NCBI GenBank assembly: GCA_027946365.1
Contig: JAPEUQ010000005.1
Span: 310,001 to 374,000 of the forward strand
Length of the DNA: 64,000 nucleotides
Direction of reading: 5' to 3'
Source: Kalmusia sp. IMI 367209
Lineage: Eukaryota > Ascomycota > Dothideomycetes > Pleosporales > Didymosphaeriaceae
This document shows positions 33,012 through 43,945 of the stretch, piece by piece; positions within the stretch are counted from its first letter, which is position 1; the number at the start of each line of letters is the position of its first letter. The notes below the pieces were generated by a model. It worked only from the letters and a program-made list of their open reading frames with translations. It was not told the DNA's origin and searched no databases. Both the position numbers and the translations under genes were made by a program.

Positions 33012-35646
33012 CTATGGCTGCCACATCTTTGCCGACCTCGGCCAAACCCTTTTATAAAGGCTGACAGCAACCGCATCCATAGGGTTGATCTTCCCATCGA
33101 ACGTTGCCTTGAAATAACCATGCGTACCCAGACTCTCCTTTATGAAACCACTGCGTCCCCTCCTCGTCCATAGCGGCAGGCTCTTGAACCACTTGACATC
33201 CCCGTCGTTGAAGAACATGTAGCGCACCGTGACGATGCGTTTGTTGATCTTGTATGGGTGTCCCGTGAGGATGATGCGCTTAGCAATGACGCGATTGAGG
33301 GATGGAGGGAGGGAAGTGCCGGTGGCGATGAGTTTGAGCGCAGATGGGGGGGGCTAGCATCGGTGGTCTGCACATTGGAATCGAGCTCCGAGTTTGGAGA
33401 TGTGCTACGCTGGAAATAAAGGACGGGTACGTTACCCCAGGTGAGGGGGCCGATGAAGGAGGCAATTGCTGATCGGCCTGGGTGGAGGTATCGATCGAAT
33501 TTGTGGACGTCGTTGGGCGTGTTGCCAGCTTGGGAGAAGAGCTATGATTTGTTAGCAAGACTACCATGATATAAGATGATATGGGCTGTGAAAGACGCAA
33601 AAGGATGAGGATCCCTGGGGCGTATTTCTACATCATAATGATCACCCCCATGAAGCGTTAGGGAAAAGAGAGAAGACCAACTTACCGGGTTGATGACCAT
33701 CCGTCGCGGCCCGCATTGTACAATCATCTCTGTCTTGGATCTGATAGGACCTTCATACTCTGAGCTAAGCAAGATGCTGTAATTGCATGCTGTCCTCTTG
33801 TGCTCGTGGCGTAGCAGAGAGAACAATGCCACCGGTCTCGATCCTTGTAGTGTTAGTGGCACACCGCGGAGGTGTACGCTGACTCTCATTCCAGGCTTAA
33901 CGCCACCAGCCCATGCCTCTCGCATGAATTTGGTAGCTGCCCTCTTGAAATCTGAGATCTCTAACAAACGGGGCCATTCCTCTGGTTCATATGGCTTGTC
34001 CTCATCCTTCTCCCATACACTTGTCCTAAGACTTTTCAGTCCTCGGTATCGTATGAGACGTTCTCGAGCATCAACGTTAGGCTGGAGCTCAATCTCGTCC
34101 GGGAACTCTAGGTCTTCTTCCGCTTCGGTTTTCCTTGATTTCCTATAGGCCTCTATCTGAGCCGCTTCGTCTTCGGGGGCTGGGTCTAGGAACATCTCTG
34201 ACTGGGGATATTCTGAGGGGCCAGCCTCAGTCATTGCCTTGCCATCTATGTCCATACCCTCGACTCCGTCAGCAGGCTCGGCGCGCTCACTTCCACGATG
34301 CTGGTCATCAGCATCCTCCATATCGAAGTCTTCTAAATCGGATCCGGAGTCGGAAACATCGTCAAGGTACCACGCGCTCTGGTAGTTACTTGTGCCCTTC
34401 GGTAATCTCCTAGGGCGCTTTGGCGCGTCCTCCTCCTCCTCGTCCGAGAAATAGTGGTGATCATCTAGAAGCACGCCTTTCCGTTCTGAAGGCGCTACCG
34501 ATGCGGCGTAGTTCGTTACGTCGTCCATGATAGTCTCCTCGGGAGCAAGCTCGGCTAGGTCATCCTGATCCTCACCTGCGCGATCTAGCACATCGTCGAC
34601 AGCATCCGAATCGACCGTCATGACATCGTCTTTTCCCTTTTTGCGAGTCTCCAATGGTGCAGCAACGATCTTGTCAATCTGGAAGTCACCCCAATCACCG
34701 ACTTGGAGCAGCCTGTCCGCCTTCAAGCCTTGCCCTCTGATGACACCAGTCAGGACAACTTCGCCGGTTCCATCCTCGTTGACAGCAGATTTGCCCCCAG
34801 GCCAGGCGATGTCTTCCACAAACATGTAGCTCCTTTGGTCGCGCCATGTGACGCCCTTGGTCGTAGTTGTGCATAATGACCGGATCAGATTTGAGGACTC
34901 TTGGCGGGAATCAAGAGAGAATACGCGCTCAGTCGTAGGCAGCCAGTGAGTAATGTACGATTTGAGAGATGCTACCACCTGCGTTCTGCGCTTCGCAGGC
35001 TCGACCGAATCCAGTGCCTGAACGACAGTGAAGCAGTTGGAAATACCTTGGCTTTCCACCGCCTTCAGTATAATTTCGCCCTCCTCGTCAACCTCCTCTT
35101 GTCCAGACAGTATGAAAACTACAAAATCGGCGACTCGGCAAGCGTCCAGTGATGCCAACACATCACGCTGTACGATCAGATATTGGATCTTCTGCTTGAA
35201 TCGGTCGACGTTCACCCGGGTCCAGCCAGCCTCCGGCACTTCCTCGTTGATGTCCAGGCTCACGTTGAGGCTCTGAACTGCAGCGGCGGCAGAGACATCC
35301 GAGCAAAGTGGTATGACAGCCACTATTCTCGGTGCGCCATCTTTCCCATTGAATACATTTGTAGCCTTCGCGTGTTCGTGGTCCTTGTTGATGCGCATCT
35401 GCTTCGCTCGGTTGCGGCGGTCAAATTTCGACAAGACTTGTTGGTGGGGCGTCTTCCGGCTGCCTCTCTCGAGGGTTTCGACTTTACCTGAAGGTAAAGC
35501 TTAGCAATTTGCCTCGAAAGATGGTGGAAATACCAACCCTTGGACAGCTCCTTCAGCGCACCCTTGGAAGCATGTCGGGATTTGAATGCTTTTTGAGGCT
35601 GTTTGGTAGTGCTCCGATGGTGGTGTTGGGACACTATGGGCGCCAT
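33012..35646 (-). CDS. TSR1: TSR1, 40S ribosome maturation factor, with an apparent homopolymer frameshift
   Basis: Exons 35646-35538, 35487-33686 and 33541-33012, with introns of 50 and 144 nt, give about 813 residues if one base is added to the G8 run at 33346-33353. The basic N-terminus ([20 protein letters not shown]) and the GTPase-like but P-loop-less domain ([12 protein letters not shown]) come first. An acidic middle ([33 protein letters not shown]) follows. The C-terminal AARP2CN/DUF663 region shows [51 protein letters not shown] and [20 protein letters not shown], as in TSR1. TSR1 blocks premature subunit joining on pre-40S particles in the nucleus and cytoplasm. Because it is essential in yeast, a genuine break is unlikely. 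It is divergent from the ISA1-like gene. Confidence 0.92.
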
Positions 35647-36159
35647 TTTTCCACTGCCGCCGGCCTTGAATCTGTACGGGAGAGCCACGATGGGTGTGTG
35701 TCCACTGTCAGTCCTGGCCTGTGTGCACTGTGATGGCTGCCCCTCCACATATTTTTTGTGCGTTATCGATAGAACTCTTGGCGTTCAGTGGCCCGTGCAC
35801 TGCCTTTCCGTGGCTCACTGAATCGCTCTAGAGGGAATACTCCTTAGTGGCCCAATACTTAGACATCGATCGGAACAGTGATTCAGTTTAGTGTATGTTA
35901 CATGTGTAGTGTCAATCCAATCAGTCTGTCGCTAGTGGAGGTGACTGTTGTACGAGCTGTTGCTACTGACATGCCGATTCTCGCGGTGACCAATGGGAAG
36001 ATTGGTAATCGCCGTGACTGTGCCGGAACAACCCGCAGATGACATAGCAGCTAGCGAAGGCAAAGACCATCAACACCGACCTACGACTCCTACACCTACC
36101 ACGACACACACAATCCCTATCCCAGTCGCATCAACTAAGGCTACGCTCCCTCTGCGACA
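35647..36159. promoter_or_regulatory. Shared divergent promoter, TSR1 (-) / ISA1-like (+)
   Basis: A 513-bp spacer between divergent genes. Short frames crossing it in both strands are not accepted as genes. No specific site was recognised. Confidence 0.55.
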
Positions 36160-36952
36160 ATGTCTCTCCCTCGGACGACTCGAACACTCGCGCGCTCCTC
36201 GGTTGCCGCCTTCGCAAAATTCGCCCCTCAGTCATCAGCTCCGCGTCGGTGTCCACAATGCTTTCGAACATTCTCCATAGCGGTTCCATACCGACAATCC
36301 TCGAAGCGACAATTGCAGACCGCTAGCGCATACCGCCCTTCAAATATGCATCCCGAGCCCCCGCCACGCAACTTTGGAGTACCGGACACTTCAATAGCTG
36401 GAGGTAAACCCGATTTCAAGAACTACAAACTCCCACAAACGACACAGGAGCAGCGAAGTCCAGCTACTCTGCAAGAGCGCACCAATGTGAGCATACCAGA
36501 GGGCGAGGCGCAGAAGAGTCAACCTGCACCGACAAGCAAACCGCTCAGACCTCGGCGGTACAACTTCGGCCCGCGCAAAGCAACCATCAAGCTCTCGCCA
36601 TCGGCAGTGTCGCACTTGAGAGAACTTCTCAATCAGCCAGAACCGAAGCTCATACGGATTGGCACAAAAGCAAAGGGATGCTCTGGATTAGCATACCATC
36701 TAGAGTATGTGGACAAGCCTTCCGCGCTCGACGAGCAGGTAGAACAGGATGGAGTCAAGGTCTTGATCGATAACAAGGCGTTATTGAACATTATCGGCAG
36801 TGAAATGGACTGGCTGGAAGACAAGTTGAACCAGCGCTTCGTGTTCAAGAACCCGAATATCAGTGAGTTAACCGTCTGAGAAGTCACGAGCATTTGCTAA
36901 CATACAGCTAGCGGAACAATGCGGATGTGGAGAGTCATTTAGTGTAGGATAA
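36160..36952 (+). CDS. ISA1: Mitochondrial A-type iron-sulfur cluster assembly protein (ISA1/ISCA)
   Basis: Exons 36160-36862 and 36912-36952 with a 49-nt phase-1 intron (GTGAGT..AGCTAG) give 247 residues. The N-terminus (MSLPRTTRTLARSSVAAFAK) is Arg/Ser-rich without acids, a typical mitochondrial presequence, followed by a long low-complexity linker. The A-type domain begins at ATIKLSPSAVSHLRELL. It carries the first ligand Cys in TKAKGCSGLAYHLEYV and, only after the intron, the closing CGCGES pair (EQCGCGESFSV). The tiny second exon is therefore required for function. ISA1 acts with Isa2 and Iba57 in mitochondrial [4Fe-4S] assembly. It could be ISA2, but the CSGLAY and CGCGESF motifs favour ISA1. 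Confidence 0.92.
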
Positions 36953-37088
36953 ACTATCATGTTCGAATCGTTGTATTATTCTGGCTTCAGCATTACCAGG
37001 CATTGCATCGCATACCAGGCGTTATACCTCGGTACATCCGACATAGAATTGTTTTGGATTACCAAGCAAGGAATCTATACCTCTACAT

Positions 37089-37539
37089 TCAATATTTCCC
37101 AGGCTCAAAGTCCAACACCTTGACATTTGCTAGGAGCTCTCCAGCAAATTTTTTGAACTCATCATGCGCCGGATCATTCGCAGCATAGTAATCCCTGTCC
37201 TCGGCGCTTTCAAATTCTACCACAAACCCATGTGTACAAGGATCCTGTGTCAATATTAGTCGAGGATGATCACGATAAAGGCAGGGCGTGAATACAGCGA
37301 GACCCTCTGGGGAGTTATTCGCGCCGGCTTTGAAGGATTTAATGTATGGCTTTTTACTAGTAGGATGGATGCATTTCTCCTCCAGTAGTACCAATCGATC
37401 TAAAGCCTATGATTGTGTTAGATGTACCATATACTGAGTATTATATGTATCAATGTCATGAAGATTTACTTACTTCCGCTATCTTCTCCTGAGAAACCGT
37501 TGGTTTCCAAGCAAAAAAGACCAGATGCAGGACAGACAT
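37089..37539 (-). CDS. Stress-responsive A/B barrel (Dabb) domain protein
   Basis: Exons 37539-37474 and 37406-37089 with a 67-nt phase-0 intron (GTAAGT..CATAG) give 127 residues. The opening MSVLHLVFFAWKP, the helix around LDRLVLLEEKC, the central THGFVVEFESAEDRDYY strand-turn and AHDEFKKFAGELL fit the single-domain Dabb fold (dimeric alpha/beta barrel, about 100 residues). The function of fungal members is unclear; some relatives are enzymes of polyketide tailoring. It is divergent from DSC3 across 496 bp. Confidence 0.85.
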
Positions 37540-38035
37540 GTTGGACTGAAGTGAAGTGTTAAGCTCTGAAGGAGGGAAAAACGCAAGCGCCGTGGTTATA
37601 AATCAATCTAGAGTTAGGTGGGATGGTGCTTATGACGATAGGTAGCCGCCAAGACACCGTCCATATGGGGCAATATCACCAACTGCGACTATTATTGAAC
37701 TTGCGTTAGAGTTTCTACTCCCATAAAAGCTCAGGAATATCTCCTACTAGTCTTATAGGCTTATGAACTACAATGTAGCTTGATTATGTGTTTGAAATAC
37801 TTGAATATATATACGCTTTGGAGTTTAGCGCGGGAGTCCTAGCTCTTACGATACGCGGACCTCGGAAACCTTCCGCGGATTGCACCTACACATCCGGAAG
37901 CTCTTCGAACAGCTTCCACTGCGCGCGCAACAATGACTGGCCGCCTATAACAGCCTGTAGCATTCATCTACATTGGATAGTTGTCTGTCGGTGTCGGCGA
38001 ACACTTCCGACTCCCTCCTAACCATCGCGACCGCA
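37540..38035. promoter_or_regulatory. Divergent promoter, Dabb gene (-) / DSC3 (+)
   Basis: A 496-bp spacer between two divergently read genes. No specific site was identified. An in-frame extension of DSC3 back to 37973 has no ATG and was not used. Confidence 0.5.
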
Positions 38036-39025
38036 ATGACAACCACAATGGACCTCCCCGACCAGCTCGTCTACCTTATTATACGCTTCGCAACCTCCAT
38101 ACCCGACCTACCTTTAGCCGTACGCTCGCCGAGGACTACGACGACCCTCTCACTCAAGCAACTTATCCGACCGCATCTCCCCTTCAGCAATGCCTCGTCG
38201 CGACTACGCCTCATATACGCAGGAAAGGTACTAGCAGATACAACGCCGCTCTCGGCCTCACTACGATTACCTCCACCGCCGCCTCCTCCGCCGCCTCCTC
38301 CGCCACGAGATGGCACACACAATGAAGGCGGGCCAGGCAGCAAGGCGAAAGGGAAGCAGCCGGTCCGTGACGTCTCCCCCGTCTCAGACAGCGCAGACAT
38401 ACCCGCCGAGGCGAAGCGCTACTACATCCACTGCTCGCTCGGTGACGCGCTTAGCCCCTCCGAACTCACCTCAGAAGCTACCCTCGCTCAAACCACCGAA
38501 ATCTCCCTAAAGTCACAGTACCAATCCTACGCCCAAGAACGCCGTGCAAGCCGAGCATCGATAGCCAGCGAGCATGGGCCCCGCCGCCGCTCCAGCACTG
38601 CCGCCACCCCTGCCGCACCTCAAGGCTTCGATCGCCTTCTCAGCTCAGGCTTTACGCCCCAGGAAGTCGCCACATTGCGCTCGCAGTTCCAGACCAACCT
38701 GTCTTACACACATACACCCGACAGTATGCCCTCGGCCGCCGAAATGCGTGCCTTAGAGGACCGGTGGCTAGATAGCACGGCGACAGATCCGTCGACTGCG
38801 TTGACGGGGGATGCTGGCGAGACGGGTTGGGGCGCTGGGTTTGCGGTTGAGGAGGGTGGACTGGACGATATGCTTTGGGGATACTTGACGGGCTTCTTTT
38901 GGCCATTAGGTGCGCTGGTGTTTGGATTCAGGGAAGAGGGCGTGTGGGCGAGACGGAGGCAGGTTGCGGTCGTTATGGGCGTTGTGTTGAATGCTGCATT
39001 TGGTTTCATGAGGTGGAGTCAGTAA
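38036..39025 (+). CDS. DSC3: DSC E3 ubiquitin ligase complex subunit 3 (DUF2407)
   Basis: An intronless frame of 329 residues from the ATG at 38036. The N-terminus is ubiquitin-like (LVYLIIRFATSIPDLPLAV.., SSRLRLIYAGKVLADTTPL). It is interrupted by twelve consecutive prolines encoded by a CCT/CCG tract at about 38270-38304. YYIHCSLGDALSPSEL follows. The C-terminal DUF2407 part (GFDRLLSSGFTPQEVATLRS, MRALEDRWLD) leads to two membrane spans (WGYLTGFFWPLGALVFGF and VVMGVVLNAAFGF). In the Dsc complex this subunit sits in the Golgi/ER membrane and helps SREBP cleavage and membrane-protein quality control. The order UBL, linker, DUF2407 and two spans is as expected. Confidence 0.9.
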   Translation: MTTTMDLPDQLVYLIIRFATSIPDLPLAVRSPRTTTTLSLKQLIRPHLPFSNASSRLRLIYAGKVLADTTPLSASLRLPPPPPPPPPPPPRDGTHNEGGPGSKAKGKQPVRDVSPVSDSADIPAEAKRYYIHCSLGDALSPSELTSEATLAQTTEISLKSQYQSYAQERRASRASIASEHGPRRRSSTAATPAAPQGFDRLLSSGFTPQEVATLRSQFQTNLSYTHTPDSMPSAAEMRALEDRWLDSTATDPSTALTGDAGETGWGAGFAVEEGGLDDMLWGYLTGFFWPLGALVFGFREEGVWARRRQVAVVMGVVLNAAFGFMRWSQ

Positions 39026-39153
39026 GGGACAATGCGGGGAGTGTGGTTAGAAGCATGATACCATGGGATTTAGAAGAGGTACATACAGAAACAGGAACAT
39101 CAAAACCTGCTAGGGAGAATGCATCTCGAAATCACTCGTCGTCTTCCTCGACG

Positions 39154-39976
39154 TCAAATCGATCCATCAGTGAGCTCCGACCCATCGCTATCTACGAACT
39201 CCTCAGTATCATCCGATTTCTCACTGTCATCCGATTTCTCACTGTCATCCGATTTCTCACTGTCATCCGATTCCTCAGTATCGTCCGATTCTTCACTGTC
39301 ATCCGACTCCTCATTATCGTGTGACTCTTCACCACGTTTATTTGCAGCTCCCTTCACCGCTCTAGATATCATCCTCGCCCAGTTCTCCCCAAGTTGCTCC
39401 AACTCCGCGATTCTCCTCTCTTTCTTTCCCGACATCTTCTTCAGATGGTGAACTTGCTTCTCGATCCGTGCGTTCTTCTTGCCATTGAGACCCACCTGAT
39501 GCTCCAAATCCGCGACTTGGCTCTCTAACGCTTGGCCCTCCTGCTCGAGAGAGTGGATGCGCGCTTTAAGCTCGACCTTCTCGCTGGCCCATGCTTGTCG
39601 CTGGAATTCATGCTCGGTGATCATAGCTCTGTGCTCTTCCTTGAATGAAGATTCCTAAAGTGCGTTAGGAGACGGGCGACGGCGGTAAATTAAAGGTGAG
39701 CCTGGTATAACTTGCCCATTCGTACACCATTCCATCTAGGGCGCGTTTCCGCTTAAGTCTGCTGATATTTGAGGTTGAGCAAGAACTAGTTTGAATATCT
39801 GGGTGGCGAGGCATGGGTGGGCTCGGAAAAGAAGATTCCGCAATAGAACGTATTTGCGGTGGAGATTCATCGACCGGTGGGCTTGGAAATCTGGTCAATA
39901 GGTCTGAACTGAGCTTGAGGATGACTGTGCTGTTTCGCCCGTTGGTTGGGAGCAGTTGCGGTATTAGGGCACGCAT
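39154..39976 (-). CDS. Coiled-coil protein with acidic C-terminal repeat (tandem family member A)
   Basis: Exons 39976-39728 and 39654-39154 with a 73-nt phase-0 intron (GTGTAC..CTTTAG) give about 249 residues. Exon 1 is Pro/Ser-rich and ends in a basic LKRKRALDGM, like the first exons of three neighbours. Exon 2 is a heptad-rich coiled coil (KVELKARIHSLEQEGQALES, KNARIEKQVHHLKKM) followed by about 40 residues of a 6-residue acidic repeat (SDDSEE/SDDSEK). No known domain was recognised. The basic cluster suggests nuclear localisation, which is inference. The ATG at 39976 is the first in frame; the frame is open further upstream without an ATG. Confidence 0.7.
39205..39320. repeat. 18-bp tandem repeat encoding an acidic SDDSE(K/E) tract
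   Basis: About six imperfect copies of an 18-bp unit (gatttctcactgtcatcc on the plus strand) sit in frame near the 3' end of coiled-coil gene A. The unit keeps the reading frame, so copy-number change would lengthen or shorten the acidic tail without breaking the gene. Confidence 0.85.
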
Positions 39977-40412
39977 CTTAGCGACGTGTAAATAAGACAC
40001 TAGAGTATTTGCTGTGCACACAATGCTAGATTGGGACGAAGATTGACCCGTCGATGGAGAAGACGAGGGAAAGTTGTAGGGCTATTGAGATAGACTTGGA
40101 TCAGAGGATGTTAATCTGGGTTTTATCTCTCACTAGTAGCGCGCTCGGATCTTAGATCTGAAAGGGCTGTGGCTAGGTGAAGGTGTGAATTACTAACAAA
40201 TGACTTCATTCAAGCGCTAGGAGAAGCTACGTGACTGGGCCTTGATGTCTTTTTGCTTTCAATATTTTAAGAGAGGGAGCGAGTAATGCCATGAGCTTGA
40301 GCTACGAGCTGAGTGAAAGATCACTGCTGACGGATGAAGCCTAAAAAATCATAGATGTACAAACATCGATACGCACTGCCTTATGTCATCTCTTCGTTTC
40401 TCAAAAAGTGGT
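39977..40412. other. Intergenic upstream of coiled-coil gene A
   Basis: AT-rich 436-bp stretch, presumably the promoter of gene A. No feature was recognised. Confidence 0.4.
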
Positions 40413-40980
40413 TCATCGATCTAATGCTACCTCGTTCATGATTTCATCACCCTCGAAAATCTCGCTTATTGTCTTCTTCAATTGCTGTATGCGTGCTTTG
40501 AGGTCCTTAATGCTTCTTATTCTCCTCTTAGCTTGTTCCGTCTCACAACCACAACATTTGTCGTTTCAAAGAACTCTGACTTGTCCACTCTTCTTCTCCA
40601 GCGTCTTTGCAATCCAATCATCTTCCCTCCAAGATCCTTAGTCTTCTTGTCCTTGCTTCCTGAGATCGAGTGCTCCCTTCTTTTGGAGATGCAATCCTAT
40701 CATCCTTCTCCTTCATCATCTTCTGCAGACCCTTATTTTCTTTCATGAAGCGATTTCTACCTTTGTCTATTCTTTTGAGCTCTTATTAATATCATTGACT
40801 TCAAAATATTCCCCCAACCTCTTTTGCGGGGAGACCTTGTCCTCTATGGAATTCTTGATACCCAAAACTATTCCTAGAACAAAATCGCGTAATTACTTGA
40901 TATCTGCCTCTCAGAACTGGTTTTCTCTTCAAACAAGCGTCTTCGATTTCGAAATCTATGCTATTAAGAAGGTCTAGGCC
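40413..40980 (-). pseudogene. Decayed copy of the coiled-coil family
   Basis: The last frame, ending TGA at 40415-40413, reads KRRIRSIKDLKARIQQLKK then TISEIFEGDEIMNEVALDR, clear heptad-type sequence. Upstream, in other frames, come ENKGLQKMMKEKDDRIASPK, EARTRRLRILEGR then a stop, and KNSIEDKVSPQKRLGEYFEV. These charged helical segments are broken by several stops and frame changes over about 550 bp. Strand and composition match the intact coiled-coil genes on both sides, so a dead family member is the best reading. Confidence 0.5.
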
Positions 40981-42773
40981 TGTGCAAAGCCTTCAAGATG
41001 TTATTCATTAACCATATGTGTATAAACTAGTGTCAAATAAAAACTATCATAGACGGAATCAGCTCACTCATCTTACATTCATTGGCGGTATTCTCGCTTT
41101 GAGCAGGTGAAGGCGATTCCGTTAGTGTTGGTGGACATGATATCGAGTATGACAGAGCTCACCGTCGCCGATGCTGGACGCACTGCAGATATCGATTGCT
41201 AACTGTCCAAGCAAGACAAATTGAAAGCGCCTGCTGATAATTCCTCTCAAATGATGTTGGTTTGGCTTAGATCCCTCTACATCTAGAGGGTTCTGACCCT
41301 AAATATGGCAGTGTTTTTCGGTGCCAAAGATTCCTAGGTCTGTAACCAATTTACAACAATCACCTAGTGTCATTTCACCCTAAACCTTTGAACCTTGCTA
41401 GAATTTTTTTACCTGCATTGATCTATGTATGGTAGATTCATGCCTACTACTAGACAATATCATCCCTAGATTATACAAGGGCAAGTATTTCACATAATAC
41501 TCCTATTAGATTACATGTCGCCGGATCCAGTGACGCTCATATTCAGGGCACTATCCAACGGTCATCATCGCATAACATTCCACGCCTTCCTTGCCCTTTT
41601 GCATACCTCTCCCACCATCATGGCCTGTCGATTTTTTCAATCGTCAATTCATCGATGAAAGTACAGGATGGCGATTGCTCACACCAACTTTCACGCGGCC
41701 ACCCGTAGCATACCACGCCCCACGGCCGTGATTGTCTGTTCAGATATAATGTCCTCTGCCCACGACAGTCGTATTCTGAATAATATTGAGCATGTAAAAA
41801 TGGCGCTTGAGGGTATATTCTGAGAAGAGTGGAGAAAGGCACTTAGTAATTAGTCTTGCAAAAACAAAGATCGAGGAATGCGTAGTCAAAGTCGTCGACA
41901 TAATTGAGCCAAGGTCGAATAGCTAACATCGGATTCTACAGATGGTTCTCGAAGCGTCTGTGGGTCTTGCAGGATGGAGATACTTGAAGAGGCAGGCCGT
42001 TGACTAAAGAGTGTTTCCGTGTATTGTAAAGAATTGGGTGACAATTAGTGGTATAGGTTCGAGGAAAATTCATTAGCTAAAATATCAGGCTGATAACCTT
42101 GAAATGCATACCCGATGGGAATGGATTATATGAATTAGGTATTCCACGAGAAACGATGCTGAGCAAGGCTAGCGAACGAGAGAGTGTATGAACAGCAGGC
42201 AACAGCGCCAGCGCCGATGAGGCAAACCGTCCCTTACGTGGAGGTTGACGGAGTGAAGCAAGGTTGATGGGGGCCTCAATCGTAGCCTGTGATACGTTGT
42301 GCGATAGGAGAAGGTTGCCCCGCACTTTAACCCCTCCAGTCAATAGCTACAATTACATGGCCTTACCAGGGATGCCTAGCCTTTTCGTCATGTTGCATTT
42401 GTTATGTTTGGATCCGGCAGCGTAGCTACAAGTCTTGCCATCTAGGTTTTCTTTTTTAGAGAAGATCACAATAGAAAATCCAGGTAATCACCCACTGCAT
42501 GAGCTATATAACGAAGTCCACGCAGTCATGCGTGCTTTTGCCGACGTCGATCAAGCACATTGCATATCTTATAGAGTCGCGCGCCGTATACGATGGGAAG
42601 AAGCTTTCTGTAGAGCTTATCAATGACTGCAGCACCTGCATGAACTGTGTGCAATGACAGCATCGTGCGACATCAAGATCAGGTTTCAGGCTGTTCTTGA
42701 CGAATATATCCTTGCGCTCAGGTCCAGATTCTGAGCTGATAAACAACATCAATACTCCTTTACAACCAAGACA
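40981..42773. other. Interval of 1.8 kb with no confident gene
   Basis: AT-rich. A minus-strand frame at 41618-41842 has Cys/Trp/Tyr-rich, exon-like sequence (YYSEYDCRGQRTLYLN, GWPRESWCEQSPSC) directly behind a CTTCTCAG acceptor. No ATG-bearing first exon was found; a signal-like MHFKVISLIF at 42107 runs straight into TAG. It might be the last exon of a small secreted protein, intact or dead. The right end is the promoter of the membrane protein at 42774. Confidence 0.35.
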
Positions 42774-43694
42774 ATGTCATTTTGGGAATCTTTCTTGAAC
42801 ACCCCGCATAAATGGTACTGGGTCAGCCTTGGTGTAGTTAGTTTTGCGCTCAGTATCGGGCCAATCTTCTTCAAAAAGCATCCAAAGAATCCTCCCCTCT
42901 CTCCTAAACTCCAATGCTTGCTACTCTGGTACGCACGTCTCCACGCGATGTTCTGCGTCTGGTACTTGGCAGCGATATTTCACCTCGCTCCGAAAATTCT
43001 CACACCTCCAGACAAGCAGCGTCTCCACGACATTTACATTTATAGTAAATTAGCTGAGATCTGGGACAAAGAATACGTGTTGCTTACAGCCTCGACACCC
43101 ACCGGCACGCTCAACCTAAAGTTTCTCACCCAACCACTCGGTTATTCGTGGCTTAGCCTTATGTACTCAAAGGATGCGGATGCGCTGCCGGCCTCATGGA
43201 TGGTTTTTGTTACGCTGGACAAAGTGCACCATGCACTCGAGTACAGCTACCTCGGCAGACTTTGGGGCCAACACGATGGAGGCGCGTTAGGCAAGCGTGT
43301 ATTGCAGTACTCAATGCTTGTACATCTAGTGAGCGGCTTGCTGGTCGACGTTGGCGCTTTGGTGATACGGAATTTCTTCGATGCTACCTACTTAGGCGAG
43401 AACTGGAGGGACAGCACGTCGACCATGATAATCGGGACACACTTGATCACTGCATTAGCGGAGATGATGTCGGTGGAGGAACGCGTCACGATCACTGGGA
43501 TTGCGAGGCTGATAGAGAAAGTTCACCGCGCCTTGGTGCGCTTGGGCTTGGTGGCGCCACGCGAGACGAAAAAGACACCTCCAACACCATCGCCAACGCA
43601 TGAAAAGAAAATAGAGGACGACCAAGCCCAGGTGAATTTGGATCCGGTAGCTAATGAGGACGTGCCTAAAGAAGAGCCTGCTGTGCCTCAGTAG
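42774..43694 (+). CDS. Multipass membrane protein of unknown function
   Basis: An intronless 306-residue frame from the ATG at 42774. Hydrophobic segments include WYWVSLGVVSFALSIGPIFF (residues about 14-33), CLLLWYARLHAMFCVWYLAA, SWMVFVTLDKVHHALEYSYL, YSMLVHLVSGLLVDVGALVI and TMIIGTHLITALAEMM. The C-terminal 50 residues are hydrophilic and Lys/Glu/Pro-rich, likely cytosolic. No family was recognised. It is the only plus-strand, non-coiled-coil gene inside the coiled-coil cluster. Codon use and the clean frame argue it is a real, functional gene. Confidence 0.78.
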   Translation: MSFWESFLNTPHKWYWVSLGVVSFALSIGPIFFKKHPKNPPLSPKLQCLLLWYARLHAMFCVWYLAAIFHLAPKILTPPDKQRLHDIYIYSKLAEIWDKEYVLLTASTPTGTLNLKFLTQPLGYSWLSLMYSKDADALPASWMVFVTLDKVHHALEYSYLGRLWGQHDGGALGKRVLQYSMLVHLVSGLLVDVGALVIRNFFDATYLGENWRDSTSTMIIGTHLITALAEMMSVEERVTITGIARLIEKVHRALVRLGLVAPRETKKTPPTPSPTHEKKIEDDQAQVNLDPVANEDVPKEEPAVPQ

Positions 43695-43945
43695 CCTCGG
43701 GGTCCTTTGAGAGGGTGCAGGAATAAAGAAGAGTCCATGAAGAAACTTAGGTGAGACTATTTCACTATTTATCATGTGCTGTCTCCATCATCAGTCGATA
43801 GTTCATATATCTTGAGGTGGAGGGTTTGGACACCGTGCGAGGCGTTTTGCCCTAGGATGTATGGTACGCCCTGGGACTCTCCAGATCCCTCTCTCCTGTA
43901 ATTCTAGATTGTTTTTATTTCCTAATCATCATTCTCTTGTCTCCT

